From assembly GCA_004000515.1 (NCBI GenBank), contig CP034537.1:1116001-1180000 (forward strand): DNA of 64,000 nt, read 5' to 3'. Of the stretch, positions 8,719 to 20,500 are shown piece by piece. The translations under genes and the position numbers were made by a program. The DNA is from Pseudomonas poae (lineage in GTDB: Bacteria; Pseudomonadota; Gammaproteobacteria; Pseudomonadales; Pseudomonadaceae). The number at the start of each line of letters is the position of its first letter. The first letter of the stretch is position 1. The notes below the pieces were generated by a model that saw only the letters and a list, made by a program, of their open reading frames with translations, was not told where the DNA came from and searched no databases.

Positions 8719-10233
8719 TTAATTGTTCTCCATGGCTGCTTGGTACAGGTCGCGATAGCGCTGCAGCATCAAGGCTTCGGTGTAGTAACGGTTGACCCGC
8801 AACAAGCCGCTGGCCTGTGCAGCCTTCCAGCGCTCGGGGCTGCGCAGCAGTTCGAGGATGGCAGCCGATGTGGCCTGTGGGTCAGCAATCGCCACCACCT
8901 TGCCTGCGATGCCCAGGTCGCGGTCTTCGGCGCTGCCGCCTTCGATCAATTCGCGGCACGAGCCGACGTCGCTGCTGATGACCGGCGTACCGGCGGCCCA
9001 GGCTTCGAGGATCACCAGGGGTTGTGCCTCGCTGATCGAGGTCAGCACCATCAGGCCCAGTTTCGGCAGGATGTCCTGGATGCGTTGAAAGCCCAGGAAG
9101 TGCACCCGGCCTTCAAGCCCAAGGCTCGCCATCAAGCTGCGGCATTCGCTGACGTATTCCGGGTCTTCCTCTTCCGGGCCGACGATCCAGCCCTCGGCGT
9201 GCGGCATGGCGCTGATCACGCCGCGCATGGCGCGCAGGAAGGTCTTCACGTCTTTGATCGGCACCACACGCCCGATCAACCCAACCACGGGCGCGATGCC
9301 CGGCTCGCGGGTTTCCATGGCGCTGGCCCACTGCGACAGGTCGATGCCGTTGGCGATCAACTGCGTGCGAGCGGGGTCGGCACCGTCTTTGATCTGGCGC
9401 TGACGGTTGCCGTCATACAAGGCAATGATGTTGTCGGCACTGTTGTAGGCCAACTGGCCGATCCGTTCGAAGTAGCGCACCCACAGGGTACGGATATACC
9501 CCGAGCCACCGTCGAGGCTGCGGTTCAGCGCCTGGCCGGAGCTTTCGGCGATCCACGTGGCCTGGGCCAGGTCGATCTTGCGCTCCTTGGTGTAGATGCC
9601 GTGTTCGCTCAGCAGGTACGTGCACTTCCAGCGATGCTTAAGGATGCACCCCAGCAGCCCGGCGTAACCGGTGGAAATGGAGTGCAGTACCCGCGCTGGC
9701 GGCATCTTGCGTGAGGCTTCGGCGAGCATCAGCAAAGGCGACTGCAGCGAGCGCAGGGTCCAGAAATAGTTGACGAAGGATGGGTCGGCGCAGTGCTGGC
9801 GGTAGCCTTCGCTGAGGGTTTCCCAGCTGGCGCGGCTGCGCAGTACGTCATCAAGGGTCATGTGGCCCTCGGCGATGCAATTGAGCATGCGCTCACCCAG
9901 CTCCCGCTCGGGCTGGTCCGGGTGATGCAAAAAGCGATACAGGTCGGCCAGCTGTTGCGGGTCGGCATCACGCGGCGTGCCGCGGGTGTCGGTGGGGTGT
10001 GTCGCGTCCTCCAGGAACATCTCTTCGATGTGCAATACGTTCGCGGGAATCTCGTAGCGCCGCGAGGTATAGGCCGAGCGCTGGCCGCCGATGAACATCA
10101 CCGAAAAGGTCAGTTCCGGCAGGCCGAGGATCATCTGGTGAATCCAGCTCGATACGCCGCCACGCACGTACGGCCAGGTGCCTTCCAGCAACAGGCAGAT
10201 ATCGGCCGTCGGTGTCGCTTCCTTATGATTCAT
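8719..10233 (-). CDS. pelF: PelF, cytosolic GT4 glycosyltransferase of Pel synthesis
   Basis: 504 residues, close to the family's usual length. It starts with LLLEGTWPYVRGGVSSWIHQ, the donor-side glycine-rich N-terminal signature of PelF. The C-terminal Rossmann half has the retaining GT4 E-x7-E motif in SEAQPLVILEAWAAGTPVIS and an IGRVVPIKDVKTF loop. PelF polymerises the amino-sugar backbone from UDP-linked precursors in the cytosol and works with PelD/E/G. The start overlaps the end of pelE by 11 bases. The gene reads without interruption. Confidence 0.96.
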   Translation of the reverse strand: MNHKEATPTADICLLLEGTWPYVRGGVSSWIHQMILGLPELTFSVMFIGGQRSAYTSRRYEIPANVLHIEEMFLEDATHPTDTRGTPRDADPQQLADLYRFLHHPDQPERELGERMLNCIAEGHMTLDDVLRSRASWETLSEGYRQHCADPSFVNYFWTLRSLQSPLLMLAEASRKMPPARVLHSISTGYAGLLGCILKHRWKCTYLLSEHGIYTKERKIDLAQATWIAESSGQALNRSLDGGSGYIRTLWVRYFERIGQLAYNSADNIIALYDGNRQRQIKDGADPARTQLIANGIDLSQWASAMETREPGIAPVVGLIGRVVPIKDVKTFLRAMRGVISAMPHAEGWIVGPEEEDPEYVSECRSLMASLGLEGRVHFLGFQRIQDILPKLGLMVLTSISEAQPLVILEAWAAGTPVISSDVGSCRELIEGGSAEDRDLGIAGKVVAIADPQATSAAILELLRSPERWKAAQASGLLRVNRYYTEALMLQRYRDLYQAAMENN

Positions 10234-11218
10234 TCCAGCTCCTCACCAACTCAGCGAAGGGTGGCCGCTGGCGGGTTTTTTCCGGAAGGCTGGCGAGCAA
10301 CCCGGGGATTTCGTGATAGCGACCCGCCTCAAAGGCCAGTTCGGCATGGAAGGGCAGCAATTGCGCGGCGCCTAGACCGTTTCTCTCCGCTTCGTGCAAG
10401 AGGGCTTCGGCTCGCTCATTCTCACCGCGCTCCAAGGCAATACGGCCCGCCAGCAACAGCAACTCACCGCCCTCGCCCGCCGCCAGGCCCTGCTCGGCGT
10501 GTTCACTGGCTTGGTTCAAAACGTGCTCAAGCACACTGCCTTGGGCAAGGCCCAGGTAGGCCAACTCCCAATACCAGCGCGCCAACATGCTGTGCACCGG
10601 GCCCGCGGCTCGCGGGCTCACGCCGGCCAATTGTTCGAGGGCCATCTGGATGTGCAGGTTGATGTCGCTTTCCTGCTTGTCGAGCATCGAGTACGCCAAG
10701 AGACGTACGTCATCGCTGGGGTCACCCAAGGCCAACTTGAGGATAGGCACGGCGTCCTTGCCCGGCATGCGTCGCGTCGCCAACAAAGCGGCCAGACGTT
10801 GATCGGGGTTCGGCGCGTGACGCAGCACATCCTGCAAACCGCCGTCGGCGAAGATCGGCGTGCGGGTCTGGGCCTGCGCGCGGAACGGCAGGTCTGGGAT
10901 GCCAACGGCCTGCCAGGCTTGCTGGTCGCGTTTGCGCGGCAGGTACAGCGCCGGGAAGATCGACGCCACCACGCCCAGCGTACCGATGACCGGCACGAAG
11001 AACGCCAGGCTGAAAATGAACAACGGGCTCCACGGCAGCGGCGCACGGTAGCGCGCCGGCAGCAACAGCCAGACCGCGCCGCTGAGCATCACGCAGGCGA
11101 GGCCGTGACTGAAGGTGAACACCAACAGTTGGTGCAACTGCGGTGCGTCGAGCCACAAACTGGCCCAACTGCCCGCCTCTAGCAACACGGCGCCGCTAAA
11201 CAGCCACTTGCTGATCAT
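10223..11218 (-). CDS. pelE: PelE, inner-membrane TPR component of the Pel complex
   Basis: 331 residues. The N-terminal 100 residues hold two to three membrane helices (ISKWLFSGAVLLEAGSWASL, WSPLFIFSLAFFVPVIGTLG). The remainder is helical and repeat-rich, with TPR-like units (LAQGSVLEHVLNQASEHAEQ, NERAEALLHEAERNGL). PelE helps assemble the PelDEFG synthase complex. It overlaps pelD at its start (23 bases) and pelF at its end (11 bases), as expected of a tightly coupled operon. Confidence 0.93.
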   Translation of the reverse strand: MISKWLFSGAVLLEAGSWASLWLDAPQLHQLLVFTFSHGLACVMLSGAVWLLLPARYRAPLPWSPLFIFSLAFFVPVIGTLGVVASIFPALYLPRKRDQQAWQAVGIPDLPFRAQAQTRTPIFADGGLQDVLRHAPNPDQRLAALLATRRMPGKDAVPILKLALGDPSDDVRLLAYSMLDKQESDINLHIQMALEQLAGVSPRAAGPVHSMLARWYWELAYLGLAQGSVLEHVLNQASEHAEQGLAAGEGGELLLLAGRIALERGENERAEALLHEAERNGLGAAQLLPFHAELAFEAGRYHEIPGLLASLPEKTRQRPPFAELVRSWNES

Positions 11219-12571
11219 TCAGGCCACACTCGTTGTAAAGGAAGTTACGCAGCCCGTTGCGATCACAGCCAGGCTCCAGGTTGAAAGGCATGACCCGCAC
11301 ACCCAGGCTGTCCAAATCGGTGTCGATGCCAAAGTGTTCGTGCAACAACAGGCCGATACGCGCGAGGTAGCCTTGGGTGCCTTCCGGACTGGTCAACGGC
11401 AACAGCACCAACAGCAGATGGTGGTCGCGGTTGTTGCGCACCGGCAGGTGCAGGTCCAGGCCACGCTGGCTGCGCTCCATCAAGCGCGTCAGTTCGTCGT
11501 TGGCACGCGTCATCTCGAACGCGAACAACCCGGCTGGCAAGGTGTGCTGTTCCACATCCACCAGCGAACGCTTGAGCTGCAACGTGAATTGCTGGGCATC
11601 CGCATCGGGCAGGCTCAGCACTTGCGGATCGCGGCGCAGCAGGTCGGCGATGTGGCCGGCCAGCAGCGACAGGAGGCTCAACGTACGGTCCTGGAACGCG
11701 AAGAACGGCATCTGCCGCACCGCCAGGATCGCCAGCAAACGGCCTTCCGCGTCGATCAACGGGATGCAGGCCTGCAACGATGAGAACTGCGCGGAGTTAC
11801 CCGAGTCGATCAGTTCCTGACGCACGCTGACCAGCTCGCCACGCTCCAGGCACAGCTTGATCAAGCCGTCGTCGGTGCCCAATGGGCCCATGACGCCGAT
11901 CATGGCCAAGGCCTGCGGCAGTACATTTTTTCGCTTTCGTCGACGCGGTACAAGCCCGCCACGCGCAAGGCGCCGTACTGGCCCAGCATCGCCACGATCG
12001 GTTCTGCCAGCTCGTTCAGCGCATCGCCTTCGACCGACATGCCGCGCAGTTTTTCCCGCAGGCCCAGCAAGGAGCTGCGCAGGCTCTGGTCGCTGCCGGC
12101 AACACGTTGCTCCAACAGGTCGTGGGACACCCGCAAGATCTGGTGGGCACGGGTGAATTCGTCGAGACGGTACTGACGGTATTCGTTGGCCATTTGCAGA
12201 CGCTCCAGACGGCGTACCCACAAGTCGCGCACCTCACCGACCAGCATCCCGCACACCAGCACACCCACGATGAAAGACGGCTCCAGTTGGGTGTAGCCCT
12301 CATGCCCGCTGTAGCGCAACGCGAACAACGCGGCCACCAGCAAAGCGGCGCTGAACAGGCCGCGCACAAAACCGTAACGCACACCCAACAGCAGCGGCGC
12401 CAGAATCGGCCAGGGGAAACCACCGTGCATCTGCAACGGGTCTTCGGGGGTCAGCCAGAAGCCAAGACCAATGGCCAACCCCGTCACCAGAAGCGTTTCC
12501 AGCCAAGACACCGGCCCGCTGGCGCGAGGCGCCAGGCTGTAATCCATGTGTGGAGAATTCATTGCGTTCAC
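11196..12571 (-). CDS. pelD: PelD, membrane c-di-GMP receptor of the Pel complex (one frame break)
   Basis: 458 residues after repair, matching the family. The N-terminus has about four membrane helices (WLETLLVTGLAIGLGFWL onward), then a GAF domain and a degenerate GGDEF domain. The inhibitory-site-like R-G-L-D (in MERSQRGLDLHL) is the RxxD motif by which PelD binds c-di-GMP, so allosteric control of Pel synthesis appears to be kept. The frame breaks at an A-run (plus-strand T6 at 11926-11931). Seven bases restore DESEKNVLPQALAMIGV. The stop overlaps the pelE start and the ATG overlaps the pelC stop. Confidence 0.95.
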
Positions 12572-13086
12572 TCGAACCGAAGGGCGCCAACAAGTTTGTC
12601 GATAACCGTCTGAGCATTGCCCGCCAGGCTTTCACGGGACCAGCCGGCGCGCGCGCCACTTTTGCTCCAGAGCACGCGACCGCTGTTGGCTTCCAATACC
12701 CGCAGGCTGATGCCGACTGCCGGCTCGCCGTCCAGGCCATTCTTGTACTGCCACTCTTCCACGCTACCGGCCACCACGTAATCGAGCTTCTGCTCACGTG
12801 CCCATTCAAGGGCGCCGTTCAGGCGCTCGTTGTCGTCCATCAGCGCTTGCTCGCCCTGGGTGCTGGTTGGGTACACGCGCGGTTGCAGGCCGTGGCTGCT
12901 GAGCACGCTGAGCAGGATCTGCTCGCTGCGCTCACCGGCTTGCGGGGTCTGGGAATAGTTGACCATCGGCACGATGCCCCACTGCGCGTTGCGCGGCAGG
13001 TTCGGGCTGTTTTCACTGGTGAAGCTTGAGCAACCGGCGACGAACAGTACTGTCAGAGCCAAGCTCAGGTTACGAATTGCTTGCAT
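12568..13086 (-). CDS. pelC: PelC, outer-membrane lipoprotein of the Pel exporter
   Basis: 172 residues with a lipoprotein signal (LSLALTVLFVAGCSSF; lipobox VAGC). The family forms a 12-subunit ring at the periplasmic face of the outer membrane and guides cationic Pel to the PelB pore. The domain is of the CsgG/TolB-N kind with a conserved acidic face. It ends with an ATGA overlap onto pelD and begins 26 bases after the pelB stop. Confidence 0.95.
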   Translation of the reverse strand: MQAIRNLSLALTVLFVAGCSSFTSENSPNLPRNAQWGIVPMVNYSQTPQAGERSEQILLSVLSSHGLQPRVYPTSTQGEQALMDDNERLNGALEWAREQKLDYVVAGSVEEWQYKNGLDGEPAVGISLRVLEANSGRVLWSKSGARAGWSRESLAGNAQTVIDKLVGALRFE

Positions 13087-13112
13087 AGGTTTTTCTCCCG
13101 TAGATTCTGTAA

Positions 13113-16100
13113 TCAGCGCCCGAAACGCACGCCGTAGCTCATACCCAGTGTGCCGCCGGACTTGCCATCTCCGCCCTGTGGCGCAGATTGGTAACCGAAG
13201 GTGAGGGCCAGTTCGTCATCACCCAGCACTTCGAAGCCGACCCCGGTGTTGATGCCGTAGTTAAAGGTTTGGTCCGTCCATTGCCAGCCTGCCGTCATGT
13301 CCACCAACCAGGTGTATTGCGGCTTGCTGCGCACCAGGGCGCCCGGTATGCCGCGACGCCAGGTGGTGCCGACGTAGAGTTGGCCGTAGCGGCTTTGCAG
13401 TAGGTCGCCAGCGGTAACGGTTTCCACGTCGAGCGGATCCAGCGCGCCGGTATCCGGATCAGTCGACTGAGGGGTGATCTTGATCGGGCCACCATTACGA
13501 CTGGAGAGGTAGTCCAGGTCACGATCCTTCACATTGTTCTTCTGGTAATCCACACCGCTGCGTACGGTCCAGTTAGGCCCGGCGAATTCCAGCGTGTGGT
13601 TCAACTCCAGCTTCACGGCCTGGCCGGTGCCCAGGGAATCCCCGGCACGGGTCGAGAACGAACGCTGCGCCACTTCCCAGCTCAACTGGTCACGTGCGGT
13701 CAGGCCATGACGCCCACCGACCCAAGCCCGGTCCTGCTCGCCAAAGGCGCGCATGTAGCCGCTGTCATCGCTCTTGCGATGCCAGTCCAGGCCGGTCTCG
13801 ATCTGGTGGCTGGAACCCAATTGCCACATGCGCGACAGGCCCAAGCCGTTGCGGTCGTTGTCCTTGCGCTGGCTGGTGTCGGCAAACAATTTCCAACTGC
13901 CGTTTTCCACCGAGCGAACCAGGGTCAGGGCGGCGTTGCTCTCGTCACCGATCCTCGATGAGATCACATCGTCGCCTTTGTAGTTACCGTGTTCCACCTC
14001 AAGGTCCGCGTACCATTTGTCACCCAGGTTATGGGCGATTTCCAGGCGCGGCGAATCAAACGAGAGGCCACCAAAGTCTTGCTTCTGGTACGACAACAGC
14101 GCGCCTTGCGGTGTGCTTTCGTGAATCTCCACGGCCTGGCGACGCAGCTGTTCGCGCACTGCCTCTGGCTGGTCGTCACCGAGTGCAGACAGGTTGGTTT
14201 CCAGGGCCTCGTTGTTACGTCCCAAACGGCTGAGTGCCTGGGCACGTTGCGCAGGGTTCAAGTCGCTGCTGGCCAACAGGGTTTCGACCTGGGCTTTATT
14301 GCGGCTGCGCAGGGCTTCCTGGATCTGCTCGTAGCGGTCGACCTTGATGCCTTGGGTACGCGCCCATTTCAGCCACTCGTCTTTCTGGGCCTCCTGATTA
14401 GTCGCATCCAGGCGGGCCAGCAAACGCTCGAACCACAACTGCAACATGGCTGGCGAGCCGTCTTTCCACTGCGCCACTTGCTGTTGCGCCATGCGCGGCG
14501 AGTAACTGCTGGCCATCAGGCGCAGCCAGGTGGTGTAGCGCTGGCTGGTCGGTTGGACGTTCTGCGCCTCAGGGCTGCGTAGCAGTTTCAAGCGCAGACG
14601 CTGAGCCGCGTCTTCATAACCGGCGCTGTACAACGCGTCTGCGTACGCAGCCTGCACCAGCCAATCCTGCTTGTTGCTTTTGAGGTACATGCGATACCAG
14701 GCCAGGGACTCCGTGTCGCGGCCAAGCATCTGGCTGGCACTAGCGAACGCCAGCCACAGCACCTGATCCTCCCGGGCGTAGGGCTTCCATTGGGTCAGCA
14801 ACGGCTTGAGCTCAGCCGTGTTGCCCTGGTCCACATAAAGCCACATCAAGCGCTCACGGAAGAGGTTGTCATCGGGGTACATCGCCAGCCCTTGCAGGTA
14901 TAGGCGCTTGGCCTCTTCAGGCTGACCCTGCTGCATGGCTAATGCACCGCGAACAGCCAGCACCTGCGACTGCTCGTAGAGCGCCGGTTGGTCCTCGACC
15001 CCTTGAGCAGTGTGCTGATCTGGTCCCAGTCTTCCAGTTCCTGAGCGAGCAGCAATGAATCCACCAGACGCAGCGGATTTTTCGTACGCTCCCAACTGGC
15101 TACCAGCAACTGCAATGCGCGTCGGGGATCCTTGGTGCGGTAGCTGGCGATCAGGTGTGTCTCGTCGTTAGTGTTGAGCGAGCCTTTGATTTCCAGGAGT
15201 TTTTCGAGGGAGTCTCGCAACTCATCGTCAAGCTCCAGATCCCAGGCCACAGCGGCGCGGGTGGTCCAGTAGTCCGGGTCGGTATGGGTTTTGCGGCCAG
15301 CCTGCAGCACGCTCCACGCTCCCTGATTATCAAACAGCTTCAGGTACGCGTTGGCGTAATCGACTTGTTCGGTGGACGTGAGCGAGAAGCGCTTGGAAAA
15401 ACCTTTGTAGACCGGAATACGCTCGGCGTACTTGCCCGTGTTTTCCAGGTTTTGCAGTAGGCGCACCCACGCCAGACGGTGCATCGGGTACTTGCGCAGA
15501 TAGTTGCGTAGCCAACTTTCGGCTTGTTCCGGCGTACCTCGCGATTCGTGCCCGTAGATCAGGGCATCGAGCTCGACGTCGGTCAGCGCACGTTGATCCT
15601 GGATTTCCGACAACAAGCCAATGGAGCGGTCGAAATCGAATTGCATGCTCGCCAGGCGCCATGAATGCTCACGCACTTCCGGCGTTTCATGCAGGCGCAA
15701 CAGGCGGATCCAGTAAGTCAGCGCAGTTTCGCTTTCGCCGCGCCATTCGGCCAGGTGCGCCATTTGCTCCAGCAATTGCTGGTCTTCGGGAAACTCGTCG
15801 ACCAATGCTTCGCCAGTCTTCCAAGCACCCTCCAGGTCGTTGAGCCCCAATCGCAGGCTGAAATCCTTGCGCAACACCAGCGGGTTATCCGGTTGCAATT
15901 CGCCCCACTTCTGGATAAACCGCTGCGCCAAATCGTAGTGCTTGGTGCCGATCGCCACGTCGACGCCCTGTTGAACCAAGGCCGCATCGGTTTGCGGGTC
16001 CTTGAGTTCGTCCAGCTCATCGGCGAGCACCTGCACCGCTTGCTCGCCACGGTCGGCAGACAACAGGCTATCGAAGGCCAACCGTGCGTATTCGCGGCGC

Positions 16101-16720
16101 TCTTCGGGTTGCTGGCTGTCTTGCTTGAGTTTCAGATAGATATCCGCGGCATGCCCCGGTTCACCGCTGGCCATGAACCACTGTGCAGCAGATTTGAGTG
16201 ACTCAGTCCGCTGGGACGGATCACGCCCGGCGATTTCCTCAAATACCGTGGCGGCAAAGGCCGGCGCCTGCAGATTCAGCGCCAGCTTGGCGAGCGCTTG
16301 CAGTTGCGCCAGCGACAGGTTGCGGTGATCGATGGCCTGCAGACGTTCTACCAGCTCAGGCGGCACGCTGGGATGTTCACTGCTCAGCATCTCCAGAGCG
16401 TCCAGCTCAAGACGGTAATACGCCTGCACATCCGCCACTGGCTTGGGCCAACTGTCCAGGTGCTTGCGCGCCTTGGGGTAATCGCCCAGACGAATCAGCA
16501 GGTCGACCAGTTGCAAGCGCAAGCGGTCATCCTCCGGGTGAGCGGTCAGCAACAGTTCGGCGTAGTTGGCCGAGACCGCATCCGGCTCACGACCATCTGG
16601 CTGGAACACTTCCTCGCGCTGAAAAGTCGCCCACAGCAGGCCACCGACTGCAACACCGACTACCGCCAATGCCCACGGGTTGAGCAGACGGCTATTTTTA
16701 CTGGCAGACGAGCTGACCAT
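13113..16720 (-). CDS. pelB: PelB, TPR scaffold and outer-membrane beta-barrel of the Pel exporter (one frame break)
   Basis: About 1202 residues after repair, close to the family's 1193. An N-terminal membrane anchor (NPWALAVVGVAVGGLLWATF) is followed by some 700-800 residues of TPR helices and a C-terminal outer-membrane beta-barrel ending in MSYGVRFGR with a charged/aromatic finish. PelB interacts with PelA through its TPRs and exports the polymer through the barrel. The frame breaks at 14999-15002, where GGGG should be GGGGG, restoring WDQISTLLKGVEDQPALYEQ. The start lies within the last 23 bases of pelA. Confidence 0.95.
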
Positions 16721-19505
16721 TACTCACCTGCTTCATAGGTAGTTGAAAAGTCCAAAGGCCGGCAGCTGCCTTTCCAGTAAAGCGCTTACCGTCCACTTCA
16801 ACCTGGCAGGCACTTGCAGAGCGCACCGAAAACTCCAGGTCGATTTGCCCAGCAAACGAAAAGCTCACACGTTTTTCGTCCAGGTAACGCCAGTCCACCA
16901 ACGGCAGGTTAGCGTCCTCAAGCGCTGGGCGACTGTCCCGATCCGGGCGCAGTACCAGCAGCGCACGATCACTGCTCAGCGCTACATAGCGCCCTTGAGG
17001 CAGGTCCCGCACACCGGCCACGCCCTGAGAGCGCAGCAAGTCCGGCCAACCCATTTGCGGGTCGAGACGCACGGTGCGCAGCCCATCCATGCCACGAATC
17101 TGCCAGGCTCCGTCAGCCGTGCGCGCCAGGCTGGACTGGTACAAGCCGTGCAAACGGTCGAGGTAGTCGCTCATCCACAACGAGATAGGGTGCTGGGCAC
17201 GCATGAACCCGTAGATGTCTTCCATGGCCTTGATCGAGGCTTGCTTGGTGCTGGAGTAGAAGTGGTAATACAGGTGCAGACCACGCAGACGACGTGGGCT
17301 GTCGGTGAGCTCAAACGTTTCGATCAGGTCACGGAAGCCGTAGTACGGCCCGCGCCAGAGGTTGGTGTAGACGTTTTCGTTGATGATCGGCGCATAGTAT
17401 TGCAAACCCCCTTCGGTCGGACGCAGCAACGGGTTCAGCCCCGTCAACGACGGCTTGGCCTTGGTGAGCATGGTCGAGGCGCCGTTGACGTTTTTCAGTC
17501 CAGCGTCGTAGGCCAATTTGATGGTGGCGGCCGACGGCAAAGCATCACCAGGCCAGAACACCATTTTCACCGGTTTTTCCGGGGTGGTCAGGTTCTTGTT
17601 GATGTAATCGCGGGAACCAAAGATCTCGCGACGAAAATCGATTTTGTCATAGCCTGGAATGGCCATTTTCAAACCGTATTCAGGATTGAAATCCTCATCT
17701 TCCTTGGCCTTTTCCGGCTGCATGAAGAACGGGTGACTGAAGGTATGGGTCGCCACTTCAACCTTTGGGTCGGCAAACAGGTTGCGCGCAAGCGGCTCCA
17801 GTTCTTTGGCCAGGAACGGGAACATGCCACGCGGGGATATTTCGCCTTCGATAATCGACACCGAGGTCAGGAACGGATTAGGACGAATAAATTCGTCGAG
17901 CACCTGTTTACCGGCATAGGGCGAGCCACGCACTTCGGCGCGTGAGGGGAAACCATCACCGTCAATGTGAACAGTGGCAATGCGCCGCCCGTTTTCTGTC
18001 GTGGTATCTGGGCGCGGTTGCTGCGGCAGGCGAAGGCTGGCCTGGAGGAACGCGAACGGGTCAAGGATCCAGCGGCTACGCTCGTTGTTGGATTCGAGCA
18101 GGTAGGGTGCGAGCGCCATGCCCCCATTGACCAATGGCCACTGGGGCATAGGTCTGGCCGTCTTTACCCGTGAGCACCAACGCAGGCTTAGGGCCTTGCG
18201 GCAGTACGGAAACTGAACTCAACTCGCGCGAACGCGCCTGCACCGGGGCCTCGAAAGCGCCGAGCAGGGTTTTGTCCAGCGTCGTGATGGTCAAGGGTTG
18301 AACCCCGCCGGAGGCGAAAGGCTCAGCCCCAGGCGCTTGAGCAGCACACGGTCTTCAACCGGCAGGCTGGAGAAAAACGCCACAGGCACTTTTTCATCAA
18401 GACGCTTGGACAGCCAGCGGTTGAAGGCCGGCGCATCTTCCGGCGGACCGCTGCCCATCCAAGTGATGATACCGGCGTACAAACCGCTGAAACGGTGGTC
18501 AGGCAACGCATCGGAGGACAGGTAGTCGACGCGGTAGCCAAGATACTCGATCAAACCGCCCAGCAGGTTGTGGCCGGCGTTGCGGGTCAAGTCGCCTTCA
18601 CGCGGATCAAACACCAGGGCAATGCGGCGTGGCTGGATTTCGACGTTACTGATGCCGATGGAGTCCAACTCGGGCGTGCTGATGAACGGGATGTAACCCT
18701 CGTCACGCAGGCGCTTGGCGAGCTTGCGTGCCTCTTCGATACGCTCTGGCGGCAGATAATCGATGGCAACCAGCGGGATACCTTTGGCGCGCAGAGGCGC
18801 AAGCTCACCCAACAACCACTTGCGGTCGGACTCTGGTACCGGACGGTAGCGCTTGGCAGCAGCATCCCAACCGGCATACATGGATTCAAAGGCCACGGCG
18901 GCGGCAACGCCGTCCAACTCCGGCAGCACTTCAAAACCACGGTTGAAGAACAGCTTCAGTGATGGCTGACGTTTGTGCATTTCACGTAGCAGGCTGGCGA
19001 GGCCGGCGCGCTGAGCTTCCCTGGACGCTTCGGGTAACAGTTGAAAGCTGTCGAGGGTGTCGAGAAACAGGCCTGCATAACCCTGGCCTTCCAGCTCCTT
19101 GGCGCGGCCAAGCAAGTGCTCGCGCCATGCTGGCGAGGTGAGGTCCATGACCTGACTGTTCCAGGATTCGTTACGTACCGGCGTGACGGCTTTGGTCAAG
19201 CCAGCCTTGGCGAGCTCCGCCTTGTTGCCATCGAACTCGCCGATAGACACGTAGGCAAACGGCTGGCTGCCCAGTGCCCGCAAGGTTTTCACATCGCCCG
19301 GCGTCATATGGCCCGGCTCGACCACGGCCCAGTCGAACTGCGACAGTTCTGGCAGCGGTGGTTGGTCGGCGTACCAGAACGCCACGCTGGCCGGTTGAGG
19401 CAAAGCAGCAGCGTGGGCAACTGGCCCTGCAACGAACAATGCTAGAGCAGCGAGTAGCCGCTCGGCGATCGCGCGCAAACGCGTCCTGCGAAAAACGATT
19501 TCCAT
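16698..19505 (-). CDS. pelA: PelA, periplasmic Pel hydrolase/deacetylase (two frame breaks)
   Basis: About 935 residues after repair (family about 948). A signal peptide (LLAALALFVAGPVAHA) precedes a GH166-type TIM-barrel hydrolase (AFVAYVSIGEFDG-like strand read here as FAYVSIGEFDG, and GLFLDTLDSF). A Rossmann/reductase-like middle follows (RRIALVFDPREGDL), then a CE-type deacetylase domain with metal-binding HIDGDGF and H-x3-H in ATHTFSHPF. It partly deacetylates Pel and can cleave it. Breaks: a C-run at 18295-18297 is one base short (restoring GFNPLTITTLDK), and a G-run at 18143-18146 is one base long (restoring YAQWPLVNGGMAL). The two events compensate in length. Confidence 0.95.
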
Positions 19506-19567
19506 AATTCACTCTTGAAAATGACTGGGCCGATACTGCGTTAACGTCGGGCGAAGTGACCGTCGAA

Positions 19568-20500
19568 TTACAAACTACGCAAGAGCTGTGCTAGACCCTG
19601 GCCGATGGAGGTCGGTTCCGGGAGAGCAAAGCGTTCCAGCAAACGGGCGTTGTTGGCGCGCGAATGGCGAATATCACCTTGGCGTGGCGCTTGGTAGGTC
19701 ACGTTCAACGGGGTGCCCGTGGCATCGCCCAGTTCAGCGATAAGATCGTTGAGGCTGGTGGCGCGGTTAAGCCCGACGTTGATGGCCCCTAGGGCCGGCT
19801 CGTTGGTCTCTACCGCCTGGACAAGAATGCTCACCAAATCTTGCACATATACGAAGTCGCGGGTTTGCTCGCCGTCACCAAATACGGTGATGGGCTTACG
19901 GGCCAGTGCGCGTTCGGTGAAGATGCTGATCACGCCGGAGTAAGGCGAGGAAGGGTCTTGGCGTGGGCCAAAAATATTGAAGAAGCGGAAGATCACCGGT
20001 TCCAGGCCGTGCTCGCGGCGATAGAAGTCCAGGTAGTACTCGCTCGACAACTTGTCGCTGGCATACGGCGTCAGCGGGGACTTGGGAGTGTCTTCATCAA
20101 TGGCAGTGCCTTCGCCATTGTTGCCGTAAGTGGCAGCGCTGGACGCAAATACCACACGCACCACACCGGCTTTCAACATGCTTTGGCAAACGTTGAGTGT
20201 GCCGACAAAGTTGGCTTGGTGGGTGGCGACCGGATCGTCTACCGAGGCCTGGACCGACGCGACGGCAGCCAAGTGCACGACTGCGCTGCAATCACGCATG
20301 GCGCGCTCGACGACGGCGCTGTCTGCGACATCACCCTCCACCAGTTCCAGGTCGGCATTATCCATCGGCAGGTTAGTCACCTTGCCGGTGGACAAGTTAT
20401 CCAGCACGCGAATCTTGTAGCCTTTGCCCAACAAGGCATCGACCAGATGTGAACCGATGAAACCTGCACCACCTGTAACTAGAACGCGTCCAACGACCAT
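19568..20500 (-). CDS. pelX: PelX-type UDP-sugar C4-epimerase, first gene of the pel operon
   Basis: 310-residue extended SDR. It has the NAD-binding [17 protein letters not shown], an HLAAVASVQASVDDP segment, catalytic S-A/S-A and Y-x3-K in YASDKLSSEYY, and FRFFNIFGPRQDP. It matches GalE/UDP-GlcNAc 4-epimerases. In several pseudomonads, including P. protegens, such a gene (pelX) precedes pelA and converts UDP-GlcNAc to UDP-GalNAc for Pel. Here it is 62 bases upstream of pelA on the same strand. It could be a general epimerase, but the context makes PelX the best call. Confidence 0.88.
   Translation of the reverse strand: MVVGRVLVTGGAGFIGSHLVDALLGKGYKIRVLDNLSTGKVTNLPMDNADLELVEGDVADSAVVERAMRDCSAVVHLAAVASVQASVDDPVATHQANFVGTLNVCQSMLKAGVVRVVFASSAATYGNNGEGTAIDEDTPKSPLTPYASDKLSSEYYLDFYRREHGLEPVIFRFFNIFGPRQDPSSPYSGVISIFTERALARKPITVFGDGEQTRDFVYVQDLVSILVQAVETNEPALGAINVGLNRATSLNDLIAELGDATGTPLNVTYQAPRQGDIRHSRANNARLLERFALPEPTSIGQGLAQLLRSL

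Noticed and set aside
11196..19505. Decayed pel operon with pseudogenes
   Set aside because: All breaks are single-base, mostly at homopolymers, and the same pattern affects core genes across the window; no stop codons or larger deletions are present.
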